This document shows positions 16,753 through 25,536 of a stretch of DNA of 64,000 nt, piece by piece. The stretch comes from Bacteroidia bacterium (GTDB taxonomy: Bacteria > Bacteroidota > Bacteroidia > Cytophagales > Cyclobacteriaceae), in assembly GCA_030432655.1 (NCBI GenBank), contig JAUILA010000001.1, positions 186,001 to 250,000 on the forward strand, given 5' to 3'. A program made the translations under genes and the position numbers. Every line of letters starts with the position of its first letter. Position 1 is the first letter of the stretch. The notes under the pieces are model-generated. The model saw nothing but the letters and a program-made list of their open reading frames with translations, had not been told where the DNA came from and searched no databases.

Positions 16753-17499
16753 ATGAAGAATTTTTTACACTTTTTACCGGTGATCGTGGCCATTATTTTC
16801 GTACAGGCTTGTACGGAACGAATGATCTGTCCGGCCTATCAAAGTGCCTTTATTCACGATAAGAAGGCTTTAGAGCAGCGTTTCAGCTACTTTGGCGAGG
16901 ATTCTATGCCGAAAGTTCTGGAGGCCAGCAAGGACAGGTTCCTTATCGTTGAACCGGTTTCTTACAGACAAAAACTTCGCAGCCTTCAAACAGTTCCTAT
17001 GACGGATGTGTACCCGGAGGTGGAAGATTCAATTGCACTTGACGATGACTTTTACCTGGCCGAAAGAGACCTGAATGAGGTTGGGCAGGAAGACAGCACC
17101 GCGGTATCTCCGGAAGACAGCGTGTATGTTATATCCCTGAAAAAGGAGAAATTCAATATAGATCAGGAATTATACCTTTGGTACTTGAAGGATTTCCTGG
17201 TATATCCTGATGTTCGAATCATGGAGGAAAATGCCATGGAGGCATCACGTCCCGAGCAAGAAAAGAAAAAGGGTTTCTTCAGGAGATTATTTGGCAAGAA
17301 GGACCGTGATAAGGCCGAGACAGAGATAGATTCTCTGGACGACCTTTCGGAAGAGCCGGAAAAAGAAAAGAAGGGATTCTTTAATTTCCTTAAGAAAAAG
17401 AAGAAGGATGATGAAAACCTGACCGCACCGGAGGAAGAGGTTCCGGAGGAGGAAAACACGGATCCGAATACCGATCCGTCGACCGTCCCGGGCAGTTAG
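16753..17499 (+). CDS. Predicted lipoprotein with two KKGFF repeats, unknown function
   Basis: 248 residues from the ATG at 16753. The N-terminus is a lipoprotein signal with the cysteine in IFVQACTERM, so it is probably anchored to a membrane. A conserved-looking part follows (CPAYQSAFIHDKKALEQRF; LYLWYLKDFLVYPDVR). The C-terminal third is highly charged and contains two copies of a basic-aromatic motif, KKKGFFRRLFGKKDRD and EKKGFFNFLKKKKKDD, separated by an acidic spacer, and ends in a Pro/Thr/Asp-rich tail. I do not recognise a named family. The 196 bases before it (16557-16752) are AT-rich, and I could not assign a clear promoter there. Confidence 0.7.
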   Translation: MKNFLHFLPVIVAIIFVQACTERMICPAYQSAFIHDKKALEQRFSYFGEDSMPKVLEASKDRFLIVEPVSYRQKLRSLQTVPMTDVYPEVEDSIALDDDFYLAERDLNEVGQEDSTAVSPEDSVYVISLKKEKFNIDQELYLWYLKDFLVYPDVRIMEENAMEASRPEQEKKKGFFRRLFGKKDRDKAETEIDSLDDLSEEPEKEKKGFFNFLKKKKKDDENLTAPEEEVPEEENTDPNTDPSTVPGS

Positions 17500-18695
17500 C
17501 GACAGGCTCTTTTTAATCGTTTATCTTTTATGTCTTCTTCTTCAAAACCCTGGTCCAGGGCATTTTCAAGATCGCTGCAGGCTGCCGATTTGTTTTTTAA
17601 CCGAAGATTTGTCAGGGCCCTGAGGTAAAAACCAAGGGGATACTCATCCAGCTGCTCCAGCCCGTGGTTAAGGTCAGCCAGTGCCAGCTCGTATTCACGC
17701 ATCAGGTAGTAGGTATAGCCACGGTTAATATAGGTATAAGGTTCATCCGGGTCTGCTTCCACCGCTTTATTGAAATCACTTAGTGCGTTTTCATATTCTC
17801 CCAGCTGAAAATAGGCGAGGCCACGATTTCGCCAGGCTTCACCATCTTCCTGATCTATATTCAGTACTTTGTTCCAATCGGCAATCGCATTGTCCCAGTC
17901 GCGCGTTTCAGAATACAGCACAGCCCTCCTGAAATATGCTTCTTCGGACAAGCTGTCAAGCAAGAGGTAATCGCTGTAGTAACTGATGGCCTCGTCATAC
18001 GCCTGATTCGTTGTGGATATATTACCCAGATACATCAATGGCCATTTCAGGTCCGGATAGATTCTGTGCGTCTCGGCATAATAATATTGAGCACTGTCGT
18101 ATTCCTTCAGCGAATAGAACAGGTTTCCAAGATTGAACAGGGCTCCTTTATTCTGCTTATCTATGCCGAGGGATGCATGAAATGCTTCACTTGCTGCCTC
18201 AAAATCGCCAAGGGCTATCTGGGCGAGGCCGAGGTCAATGTATACATCCTCGGGCTGGTCGGAATGCTGAAGTGACAGGTTTAACTCGTGCATGGCATCA
18301 ACGGGGCGGTTTTGTTTCAGCCGGATTTTACCTTTGAGCATTCTGATATCCGCAAGGTCCCGTTCATACCGTCTGGCTCGCAATATATCCTCTTCGGTAA
18401 CATTCTCCTGCAAGCGTAACGAATCAACATACCGGTTCAGGATGTCTTCTGTTATAAAACTATACTGCACGGCCTGCCTGTATTCTTCCTGCAGATAATA
18501 AATTTCGGTAAGACGGAGAGCGGCCGGATAACTGTCCGGATACTGGTTAAGAATGTCCTGAAACACACGGACCGCCCCGGTGGTGTCCATACGTGACAAC
18601 ATACTTTCGGCACGGGCAAGCCGGGATACCTGGGCGTCTTGGGCAAAAGTGTGCCCGCCGGTAACCAGCAGGAAAAAAATCAATATCGTCCGCAT
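17496..18695 (-). CDS. Exported tetratricopeptide-repeat protein
   Basis: 399 residues. A signal peptide (MRTILIFFLLVTGGHTFAQ) is followed by about ten TPR units with the usual W/L-G-Y-A-F-A-P spacing, for example AWRNRGLAYFQLGEYENALS and DFNKAVEADPDEPYTYINRG. It is probably a periplasmic scaffold for protein-protein contacts; the partner is unknown. It overlaps the SRAP-like gene by one base (stop/start), so the two are in one operon, and its end overlaps the convergent lipoprotein gene by 4 bases. Confidence 0.88.
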   Translation of the reverse strand: MRTILIFFLLVTGGHTFAQDAQVSRLARAESMLSRMDTTGAVRVFQDILNQYPDSYPAALRLTEIYYLQEEYRQAVQYSFITEDILNRYVDSLRLQENVTEEDILRARRYERDLADIRMLKGKIRLKQNRPVDAMHELNLSLQHSDQPEDVYIDLGLAQIALGDFEAASEAFHASLGIDKQNKGALFNLGNLFYSLKEYDSAQYYYAETHRIYPDLKWPLMYLGNISTTNQAYDEAISYYSDYLLLDSLSEEAYFRRAVLYSETRDWDNAIADWNKVLNIDQEDGEAWRNRGLAYFQLGEYENALSDFNKAVEADPDEPYTYINRGYTYYLMREYELALADLNHGLEQLDEYPLGFYLRALTNLRLKNKSAACSDLENALDQGFEEEDIKDKRLKRACR

Positions 18696-19390
18696 CAGTC
18701 GAATAATGAGTAATTGCCAAACTGATCAGCAGGCGAAAATGGTTTTATCAGGGAGGGCTTATCGCATGAAGGGTCCGTCACCCGGGGTGAAACAGTGTAC
18801 ATATGAAATTCATCGCTTTCAAAAGTCTTCAGCATACCTTCAATTTCGTCAAGTGATTTATCCGGATCCAGCCAGTCATGTTCGGATGTCTTCGGTACGA
18901 TAAGCGGCATCTGGTTGTCGAGGTCAGATAAATAGTTGTTGGCCGGGGTGGTCAGGATTCTGAAGGTATGGACGATCTTGCCTTCGTCGTCCTCAAATTC
19001 TTCCCAGGTTCCTCCAATGGAAAAGATCCGTCCGTCTCGCCAGGTTATCCGGTGAGGGATCCTGCCTTTTTTACTTACCTGTTTCCAGTCATAATACCCA
19101 TCTGCCGGAATAATGCACCTGCGATGCGAAAGTGCCTGTTTGCCGGTGGCGCGCTGTACCATCTTTTCAGCCTCCCCGAGGATCAGTTTGGCTGAAATGG
19201 ATTTATTGTTAGACCATTCCGGTATCTGGCCCCAGTAGAAATAGGAAAAACCACCGCTTCCCTGGGTAATTACAGGCAGAATCTGAGTGGGAGCTGCATT
19301 GTAACGTGGTTTATATCGTTCCGGCACCTCCAGGGCATACCGGGCAGCCAGTGTGTCCGAATCTGCAGTTATGGTATATCTGTCTCCCAT
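18695..19390 (-). CDS. SRAP (YedK/HMCES) family protein with substituted active site
   Basis: 231 residues. The fold is recognisable from RYNAAPTQILPV, SHRRCIIPADGYYDWKQ, FSIGGTWEEFEDDEG, TFRILTTPANNYLSDL and MPLIV, in the order of SRAP proteins, which crosslink to abasic sites in single-stranded DNA. In active members Cys2 forms the adduct, with Asn, Glu and His helping. Here residue 2 is Gly (MGDRY instead of MCGRY), the Asn/Arg motif is replaced by ISAKLILGE, the Glu of YEW is Asp101, and the His of HDRMP is Asp158. No in-frame upstream Met-Cys exists. It is likely a non-crosslinking relative. Confidence 0.8.
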   Translation of the reverse strand: MGDRYTITADSDTLAARYALEVPERYKPRYNAAPTQILPVITQGSGGFSYFYWGQIPEWSNNKSISAKLILGEAEKMVQRATGKQALSHRRCIIPADGYYDWKQVSKKGRIPHRITWRDGRIFSIGGTWEEFEDDEGKIVHTFRILTTPANNYLSDLDNQMPLIVPKTSEHDWLDPDKSLDEIEGMLKTFESDEFHMYTVSPRVTDPSCDKPSLIKPFSPADQFGNYSLFD

Positions 19391-19418
19391 ACCTACGAAT
19401 GTAGGAAAATTTTATCGT

Positions 19419-20390
19419 TTAGTCACCGCGGTTGATGAATCGGAGGGACCGTATTTCCGACCAGTATCGCTTCTCTTGGTTGAATGTTACAAATCCAACG
19501 TGGCCACCATATTCAGGAATTTCAAAGTTGACGAATGCATGATCTTCAAATTCTTCCGACGGATAACATCGCGGAGAAAGAAACGGGTCATTAGCGGCAT
19601 TCAGAATAAGGGTTGGTACTTTAATTTTGTCCAGCACATATAACGCACTGCACTGTTCGTAATAATCAACCGCATCCCTGAATCCGTGAATGGGTGCCGT
19701 ATAGGTATCATCAAATTCAATCAGGGAGTTTATCCGGCCCAGGGGCCGTGTATCCAGTTTGTCAGGCATCACCCTGGCCTTGCGCCTGATTTTATCGCAT
19801 AGATTGCGCAGAAACCGTCTTGAATAAATAAAATTACCAGGCTGTGAAATCTGAAGGCAGCTGCTGTGCAGGTGAAGAGGCACTGAAATGGCCACTGCCC
19901 GCGTGATTCCAGGATTATTTGTAAGCTCCCCGAGGTACCTCAGTGTCATATTGCCTCCAAGACTAAAGCCGATCAAACTGATTTCTTTGTAGCCCGTCTC
20001 CAGGGCATGATTGATTACGAGTGACAGATCATCGGTCGCGCCGCTATGATAAAAGCGCAATTGCCGGTTAATTTCTCCGCTGCACCCCCTGAAATTCCAG
20101 GCGAGAACATCATAGCCTTCGGCGGAGAATGTTCGCGCCATTCCCCTGACATAGGGCCGCTGGCTGTCACCTTCCAGGCCGTGGCTGATAATCACGAGCT
20201 TCTTTTGGTCATTCCTGATCCAGTCAAGGTCAAGGAAATCGTTATCCGGTGTCGAAATACGTTCTCGATCATAGTGAACATCAGGCACCCGCCTGAACAG
20301 GGCAGGGTAGATGGTTTCGAGATGAGGCGAAACAAACAGTCGCGGACGCTGATAATCATTCACCGTACCAATATAACGCTTAGAAACCAT
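19419..20390 (-). CDS. YheT-family alpha/beta hydrolase
   Basis: 323 residues. HLETIYPALFR near the N-terminus, DFLDLDW, ISHGLEGDSQRPYVRGMA, the Arg-Gly-Cys segment WNFRGCSGE, and the nucleophile elbow GFSLGGNMTLRYLGE are typical of YheT/ABHD1-3 hydrolases. The catalytic acid is likely in NAANDPFLS and the His in YGGHVGF. Substrates are probably esters or lipids; none is proven. The TonB receptor upstream is divergent; 20391-20494 must hold both promoters, where I see no convincing element. Confidence 0.88.
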   Translation of the reverse strand: MVSKRYIGTVNDYQRPRLFVSPHLETIYPALFRRVPDVHYDRERISTPDNDFLDLDWIRNDQKKLVIISHGLEGDSQRPYVRGMARTFSAEGYDVLAWNFRGCSGEINRQLRFYHSGATDDLSLVINHALETGYKEISLIGFSLGGNMTLRYLGELTNNPGITRAVAISVPLHLHSSCLQISQPGNFIYSRRFLRNLCDKIRRKARVMPDKLDTRPLGRINSLIEFDDTYTAPIHGFRDAVDYYEQCSALYVLDKIKVPTLILNAANDPFLSPRCYPSEEFEDHAFVNFEIPEYGGHVGFVTFNQEKRYWSEIRSLRFINRGD

Positions 20391-20494
20391 TACCGGTAAT
20401 TTATCCGCCTAAAGAACCGCAGCACATTTTTAAACTGATTTCTTAAACTATTTTACGAGTTTTGCGTCTTTAACACGGAAGCAATTTACCCCGG

Positions 20495-22858
20495 ATGAGA
20501 TACAGGTTTATTTTTTTGCTCGCGTTAGTGAGTTACATGGCAACTGGTCAGGAAAAGGTTACTCTAAACGGATATGTAAAGGATGCATCAAATGGAGAAG
20601 AGCTTATTGGCGCCACCATTTTTATTCCTGAAACCGGTGATGGTTCGGCTACAAATGTTTACGGATTTTATTCACTGACCGTAGTGCCCGGTACCTATGA
20701 AGTGGAGTTCAGTTTCATAGGATATGAAAAACTGAAGCGAACGGTAGATCTTCAGGAGAATACACGCCTGGATATCGAACTGGCATCTGAGGGTACGCAA
20801 TTACAGGAGGTGGTCATTACCGGGGATGCCGAGGACGATGTGCTGTCTTCCACGGAAATGAGTACCGAACAGCTTACCATTTCCACTATTCAGAAAATCC
20901 CTGCCCTGTTTGGGGAAGTAGATGTGCTTAAGGGACTTCAGTTGCTTCCCGGGGTTAGTACGGTAGGCGAAGGTGCCGCCGGGTTTAATGTCAGGGGAGG
21001 TAGTGTCGGTCAGAATCTGGTACTCCTTGACGAGTCCCCGGTTTATAATTCAAGTCACCTCTTCGGTTTCTTCTCTGTATTCAATCCGGATGCTGTGAAA
21101 GACGTTAAACTGATTAAAGGTGCGATGCCGGCTAGTTACGGTGGAAGGATCTCTTCCATCCTGGATGTTCGCATGAAAGAAGGAAACAGCAAGCGCCTGG
21201 AGGTGTCAGGGGGTATCGGCCTGCCGGTATTCAGCAGGCTTGCCATCCAGGGGCCGCTGGTAAAAGATAAGGCATCGTTTATCGTGGCAGGGCGCAGGTC
21301 CTATGTTGATCTTTTTGCCAAACCCTTTACCGACGGGGCCACGCTTTATTTCTATGACCTGACCACTAAGGTGAACTATAATATTGATCCCAATAACCGC
21401 ATTTTTCTATCCGGGTATTTCGGCAGGGACGTATTTAAATTTGACGAGCAGCAGGGATTTGACTGGGGAAATATCACAGGAACGCTCCGCTGGAACCACC
21501 TGTTTAATGATCGCCTGTTTTCCAATGTGTCATTTTATGTCAGCAACTTTGACTATGGGTTCAGCTTCGGGGAGAATGCCCAGGACAAATTTGACTGGAG
21601 TTCGAGAATCCTTACCTACTCCCTGAAGCCGCAGTTCACTTACTTTATTAATCCGCAGAATGAAGTTTCATTCGGAGGGGAAGTTACGTACTACCGCTTC
21701 AAGCCTGCCGAGGCTGTGGCGGTCTCTGACGGAATTACGCAGGATATCAGCCTGGATGATAAATACGCCCTGGAAAGTGCGATATACATTGATAACGAAC
21801 AAGAGCTGACCGATCGGCTGACTGTACGGTACGGTCTAAGGGTTTCTTCCTTTCAGTACCTGGGACCGGCGACCGTCTACACCTTCCTTGATGCAGAACC
21901 AGGCGAGCGCCGGCTGCCTGACCTGGAAAACAGCTACGAAGCCGGAAAGGGTGCCGTAATTGAAAGTTATACCTTTCCGGAACCCAGGGCTTCCCTGAAT
22001 TACCGGATTGGAGACAACTCTTTTAAAGCCAGCTATGCCAGGACCAATCAGTTTATTCACCTGATTTCAAATACGGCGGCGCCGACCCCGATTGATCTAT
22101 GGACCCCGAGTACAAATAACATCAGGCCGCAACAGGGTGATCAATATGCTATTGGATACGTGCGCCGGCTGAATACCTCCATTGAGCTTTCGGCTGAAGC
22201 GTATTACCGGGATACGCGTGAACAAGTGGAGTATGTGAAAGGTGCGGAAATATTTGTCAATGAATTTCTGGAAGGAGATGTCGTTCAGGGTGACGGGCGA
22301 GCTTACGGACTTGAGCTGAATGTGCAAAAAAAGGAAGGACGATTGAACGGGTGGGTCAGCTATACCCTGGGGCGTTCTGAATTGCAGGTTGACGGGATCA
22401 ATGCGGGAGAATGGTATCCTACACGGTATGATCAGACCCATAATTTAAAAGTATTTGCCAATTATGAACTGGGTGAGCGGACGACCTTTTCGGCGAACTT
22501 TTCCTTTACTTCCGGAACTCCCATTACGGCCCCGACCTCGCGGTTTACCCAGCAGGGCTACGTAATTCCGTTTAATTATTACGATACAAGAAATAATTAC
22601 CGGATACCCGCATCACACAGGCTGGACCTGTCACTGACGTGGCAAATGAAGCGTATGAAAAACGGAAAAGAGCGTAAAAACCAGGATTACATGGTATTCT
22701 CCCTGTACAATGTATACGCAAGGAAGAATCCGTTCTCCATTTTCTTCGCACAGGGAAGTGAAAGACCCATGCCAGGAAATCCTATTGAAACACTGGCGTA
22801 TAAATTTTCAATCATCGGCAGCATTGTGCCGGCAGTTTCATATAATTTCAGATTTTGA
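20495..22858 (+). CDS. TonB-dependent outer membrane receptor with carboxypeptidase-like N-domain
   Basis: 787 residues. A signal peptide is followed by a CarboxypepD_reg-like domain (VTLNGYVKDASNGEELIGAT, VYGFYSLTVVPGTYEVEFS), then a plug (VLKGLQLLPGVSTVGEGAAG, FNVRGGSVGQNLVLLDESPV) and a beta-barrel ending in the aromatic terminus VSYNFRF. It would import a substrate across the outer membrane with TonB energy. The DUF4249 lipoprotein begins 2 bases after its stop, the usual two-gene pairing in Bacteroidota. The substrate is not evident; there are no SusD-like or glycan genes nearby. Confidence 0.92.
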   Translation: MRYRFIFLLALVSYMATGQEKVTLNGYVKDASNGEELIGATIFIPETGDGSATNVYGFYSLTVVPGTYEVEFSFIGYEKLKRTVDLQENTRLDIELASEGTQLQEVVITGDAEDDVLSSTEMSTEQLTISTIQKIPALFGEVDVLKGLQLLPGVSTVGEGAAGFNVRGGSVGQNLVLLDESPVYNSSHLFGFFSVFNPDAVKDVKLIKGAMPASYGGRISSILDVRMKEGNSKRLEVSGGIGLPVFSRLAIQGPLVKDKASFIVAGRRSYVDLFAKPFTDGATLYFYDLTTKVNYNIDPNNRIFLSGYFGRDVFKFDEQQGFDWGNITGTLRWNHLFNDRLFSNVSFYVSNFDYGFSFGENAQDKFDWSSRILTYSLKPQFTYFINPQNEVSFGGEVTYYRFKPAEAVAVSDGITQDISLDDKYALESAIYIDNEQELTDRLTVRYGLRVSSFQYLGPATVYTFLDAEPGERRLPDLENSYEAGKGAVIESYTFPEPRASLNYRIGDNSFKASYARTNQFIHLISNTAAPTPIDLWTPSTNNIRPQQGDQYAIGYVRRLNTSIELSAEAYYRDTREQVEYVKGAEIFVNEFLEGDVVQGDGRAYGLELNVQKKEGRLNGWVSYTLGRSELQVDGINAGEWYPTRYDQTHNLKVFANYELGERTTFSANFSFTSGTPITAPTSRFTQQGYVIPFNYYDTRNNYRIPASHRLDLSLTWQMKRMKNGKERKNQDYMVFSLYNVYARKNPFSIFFAQGSERPMPGNPIETLAYKFSIIGSIVPAVSYNFRF

Positions 22859-22860
22859 AT

Positions 22861-23763
22861 ATGCTCAGAAAAGGAAATATACTGTTTTTACTGGCTGTTA
22901 CCTGCTTGTTTGCCTGCGAGGAAGAGGTACAGCTGACCCTTGAGGATGCACCTCCGGTGCTGGTTGTGGATGCCTGGATCAATGATAAGCCCGAAGATCA
23001 GGTCATTCGCCTGACGATGACCCAGCCCTATTTTGAAAGCAGTGAGCCGCAGGGCGTGACCGGGGCGGTTGTTGAGGTTACGGATAACCAGGGAACCAAC
23101 TATGCGTTTAGTGAGACCGCTCCGGGTGTGTACACCTGGGAGTATACCGGCGATGTGCTGGGAGAAACCGGCAGGGAATATACGTTGTCCATTGTAAGTG
23201 GCGAACAGGAATACCTGGCATCCTCACAGATGAACCGGGTTCCGGAGGTTGATTCGGTGGTATTTACCTACAGGGAAGACGGGGACGCGTTCCGGGAGCA
23301 GGGCTATTACGGAGAATTCTTCGCGACCGATCCTGTTGGCCCCGGGGATGCTTACTGGATCAAATCCTATAAGAATGGTGTTCCCTTGCAGCGCCCGTTT
23401 GAGATAAATATTGCGGTGGATGCAGGATTCAGCACAGGAGGAAATATTGACGGCGTAGTGTTTATTCAGCCCATTCAGGATGGGGTAAATCCACTAAATG
23501 ATGACCTGGACCAAATTATACCCTATGTCCCGGGTGATTCGCTGTACGTTGAAATCCATTCGATAACCCTGGATGCCTTTGATTTTCTGGACCAGATGGC
23601 GATTCAAACCCAGCGTGACGGCGGGTTTGATGAAATTTTTGCCGAACCCCTGGAAAACCTGCCTTCCAATATTGAGCAAATCAGCGGAAATACGGACGAA
23701 ACTATCGTGGGGTTCTTTTGCGTATCAGCCGTTAAAGGAAACGGGAAGACCCTGGAAGACTGA
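22861..23763 (+). CDS. DUF4249 domain lipoprotein
   Basis: 300 residues. The lipoprotein signal ends in CLFACEEE, and the body contains PPVLVVDAWINDKP, GAVVEVTDNQGTNYAFSE and the YTLSIVSGEQEYLASS strand, matching DUF4249 proteins that accompany TonB receptors. The C-terminus FFCVSAV is also typical. Its role is presumed to be a surface or periplasmic partner in uptake. I place the start at ATG 22861; a TTG at 22855 overlapping the receptor stop is less likely. Confidence 0.85.
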   Translation: MLRKGNILFLLAVTCLFACEEEVQLTLEDAPPVLVVDAWINDKPEDQVIRLTMTQPYFESSEPQGVTGAVVEVTDNQGTNYAFSETAPGVYTWEYTGDVLGETGREYTLSIVSGEQEYLASSQMNRVPEVDSVVFTYREDGDAFREQGYYGEFFATDPVGPGDAYWIKSYKNGVPLQRPFEINIAVDAGFSTGGNIDGVVFIQPIQDGVNPLNDDLDQIIPYVPGDSLYVEIHSITLDAFDFLDQMAIQTQRDGGFDEIFAEPLENLPSNIEQISGNTDETIVGFFCVSAVKGNGKTLED

Positions 23764-24159
23764 TCACTTTTGAAGGCGATAAATGTTGTAATTCTGAGGC
23801 GACAGCTCCTGGATAAGCACGGTTTCGTTCTGCTCCTCACGGATGGTATAGGTGCCACTCAGGATGAACGTCCAGTCAAAATTGGCGGTCCAGTAACAAG
23901 AATCAGTAAAGCTGATGGTGTTCCCTTTGATTTTATAGGACCCCTTACAAATTGCCGGATAATACAGTGAATCTGCGACCCCGGTGAAGGTGCCATTGGA
24001 TAAAGTGAGGGCTACAGGAGATTCTACAGAATTCGATCCGGACTGAAGCCGTAAAAAGACCCCGTTGTATTCTGCCTCCTCAAAGCTGATCATGGGTTCG
24101 TCTTCCTGACAGCCCGCCATAACCAGGGCCATTACTGTTAACACCACAATATTTCTCAT
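23764..24159 (-). CDS. Small predicted lipoprotein, unknown function
   Basis: 131 residues from ATG at 24159 (24171 would add four residues). The signal MRNIVVLTVMALVMAGC has a lipobox ending in Cys. The mature part is beta-rich (YNGVFLRLQSGSNSVESPVA, TLSNGTFTGVADSLYYPAIC, GTYTIREEQNETVLIQEL), reminiscent of small lipocalin-like or calycin lipoproteins, but I cannot name the family. Its stop abuts that of the convergent DUF4249 gene. Confidence 0.7.
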   Translation of the reverse strand: MRNIVVLTVMALVMAGCQEDEPMISFEEAEYNGVFLRLQSGSNSVESPVALTLSNGTFTGVADSLYYPAICKGSYKIKGNTISFTDSCYWTANFDWTFILSGTYTIREEQNETVLIQELSPQNYNIYRLQK

Positions 24160-24266
24160 AGTTAATCGCATTCATCAAAAGGACACCGGTTGGTGATCGT
24201 TGGTTGGAATACGGATTATTTCGCATGGATCAGGAGACCAAAGGGATAGTAAATTTATGGAATGAT

Positions 24267-24292
24267 GACCGCCGGATCGGATTCCGGCAGTC
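24267..24292. other. Strong inverted repeat between lepB and the small lipoprotein gene
   Basis: GACCGCCGGA at 24267-24276 pairs with TCCGGCAGTC at 24283-24292 over 10 bp (one G-T wobble), with a 6-base loop. No T-run follows on either strand, so it is not a standard intrinsic terminator. It lies 14-39 bases downstream of the lepB stop and could stabilise the 3' end of the lepB transcript. Confidence 0.45.
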
Positions 24293-24305
24293 AGTAATGA
24301 TTTGT

Positions 24306-25469
24306 TTACCTGATCAGCTTAAAGAAACGTGACCACCTGATTTTACTGAAGAAACTTTCAGCAGGATCAAGTGACAACCAGATGAAGAAACCCTTTCCGA
24401 CGATATGGTTGGCCGGAACAAATCCCCAGAAACGCGAATCAAGCGAATTATGGCGGTTATCGCCCATCATAAAATAATAGTCCTGGTTAAATGTATATTC
24501 AGCAACTTCCTGTCCGTTGATCAGCAGTTTCCCATTTTCAATACGCGCATCGTCGTTCAGGTCAAATTCCACGATAGTCTTCCCATAAAGAGCGAGGGTC
24601 TGCTTGTTAACCGGAATAGTAGCCCCTTCAGCAGGAATCCACAGCGGTCCAAACCAGTCCTGGTTCCATGAATAAAGGTCGGGAGAATGCGGGAAGATGC
24701 CTGGTTGCGATTCATTCTCCGAAAACTGGTAGTACGGATCAATACTTCGGATGAATGTCTGTGCTTCCAGGGCTTCTTTTTCTGTATCCGTCAGGTTCCA
24801 TTCGTAGATGGCCTTATTACCATCCATCCGCATACCGGAGGGGGGTGATACCCCGAGGTTATCAAATGCCCGCGGGTTCAGTTGCTGGTCCGAGGCGACC
24901 CTGTAGTCAAATTGCATGTCCTCAGGCCGGTCGAGCGGTGTTCCATTCACAACCACCTGTCGGTCATTTATTTCCAGTGTATCGCCGGGCAAGGCCACAC
25001 ATCGTTTTATATAGTTGGTTTTCAAATCAACCGGATAATCGATCCACTGATTCTCTGGTTTGAGGTACCCGCTCTCTGTAATATTATTTTCAGCAATTCC
25101 CGGTACATTAAAAACCACCACGTCACTTCGTTTTATGGATGTAAAACCAGGCAACCGGTACTGGGGAAGCTGAATAGCATCCGAGTAGGAGGGGATGTTA
25201 GTAAACCATATTTTTTGGTGGGTCAGGGGCACCTGCAATGGTGTTGCCGGAGTCCTGGCACCATAATGGAATTTACTTACAAACAGGAAATCTCCCACCA
25301 ATAACGATTTCTCCATGGAAGGAGTAGGGATGGTAAAGGCTTCCATAATGAAGAAACGGATCAGGGTTGCGGCTATAACCGCAAACAAAATGGCGTCTCC
25401 CCATTCCCTTACTTTGGACTTCGGTTTCCTGTCCTCCTTATTTTTCTTTTTCCAGAATTTCAGATTCAT
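24306..25469 (-). CDS. lepB: Signal peptidase I
   Basis: 387 residues, long for the family because of an insertion between boxes C and E, usual in Bacteroidota. An N-terminal membrane helix (residues 25-45) is followed by the catalytic serine in TIPTPSMEKSLLVGD, the general-base lysine in NYIKRCVALPGDTLEI, and MMGDNRHNSLDSRFWGFVP. It cleaves signal peptides on the outer face of the cytoplasmic membrane. It is the last gene of the parA-parB-DUF5683-dapB-lepB run, but the 67-base gap to dapB holds its own -7 element. Confidence 0.95.
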   Translation of the reverse strand: MNLKFWKKKNKEDRKPKSKVREWGDAILFAVIAATLIRFFIMEAFTIPTPSMEKSLLVGDFLFVSKFHYGARTPATPLQVPLTHQKIWFTNIPSYSDAIQLPQYRLPGFTSIKRSDVVVFNVPGIAENNITESGYLKPENQWIDYPVDLKTNYIKRCVALPGDTLEINDRQVVVNGTPLDRPEDMQFDYRVASDQQLNPRAFDNLGVSPPSGMRMDGNKAIYEWNLTDTEKEALEAQTFIRSIDPYYQFSENESQPGIFPHSPDLYSWNQDWFGPLWIPAEGATIPVNKQTLALYGKTIVEFDLNDDARIENGKLLINGQEVAEYTFNQDYYFMMGDNRHNSLDSRFWGFVPANHIVGKGFFIWLSLDPAESFFSKIRWSRFFKLIR

Positions 25470-25522
25470 GAATGATTGTTTTCTTATATAGTGTCTGTCA
25501 CTATGGTTTTCTTACAAGCGCA

Positions 25523-25530
25523 CAAAGTTA
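25523..25530 (-). promoter_or_regulatory. Bacteroidota -7 promoter element before lepB
   Basis: On the minus strand this reads TAACTTTG, matching the TAnnTTTG consensus for the Bacteroidota primary sigma factor. It lies about 54 bases before the lepB ATG, in the dapB-lepB gap. I see no good TTTG -33 box upstream, so the call is tentative. Confidence 0.45.
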
Positions 25531-25536
25531 TTTTTC

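Noticed and set aside
24267-24292. Intrinsic terminator for lepB
   Set aside because: The stem is strong but no T-run follows on either strand, so it is listed only as an inverted repeat.
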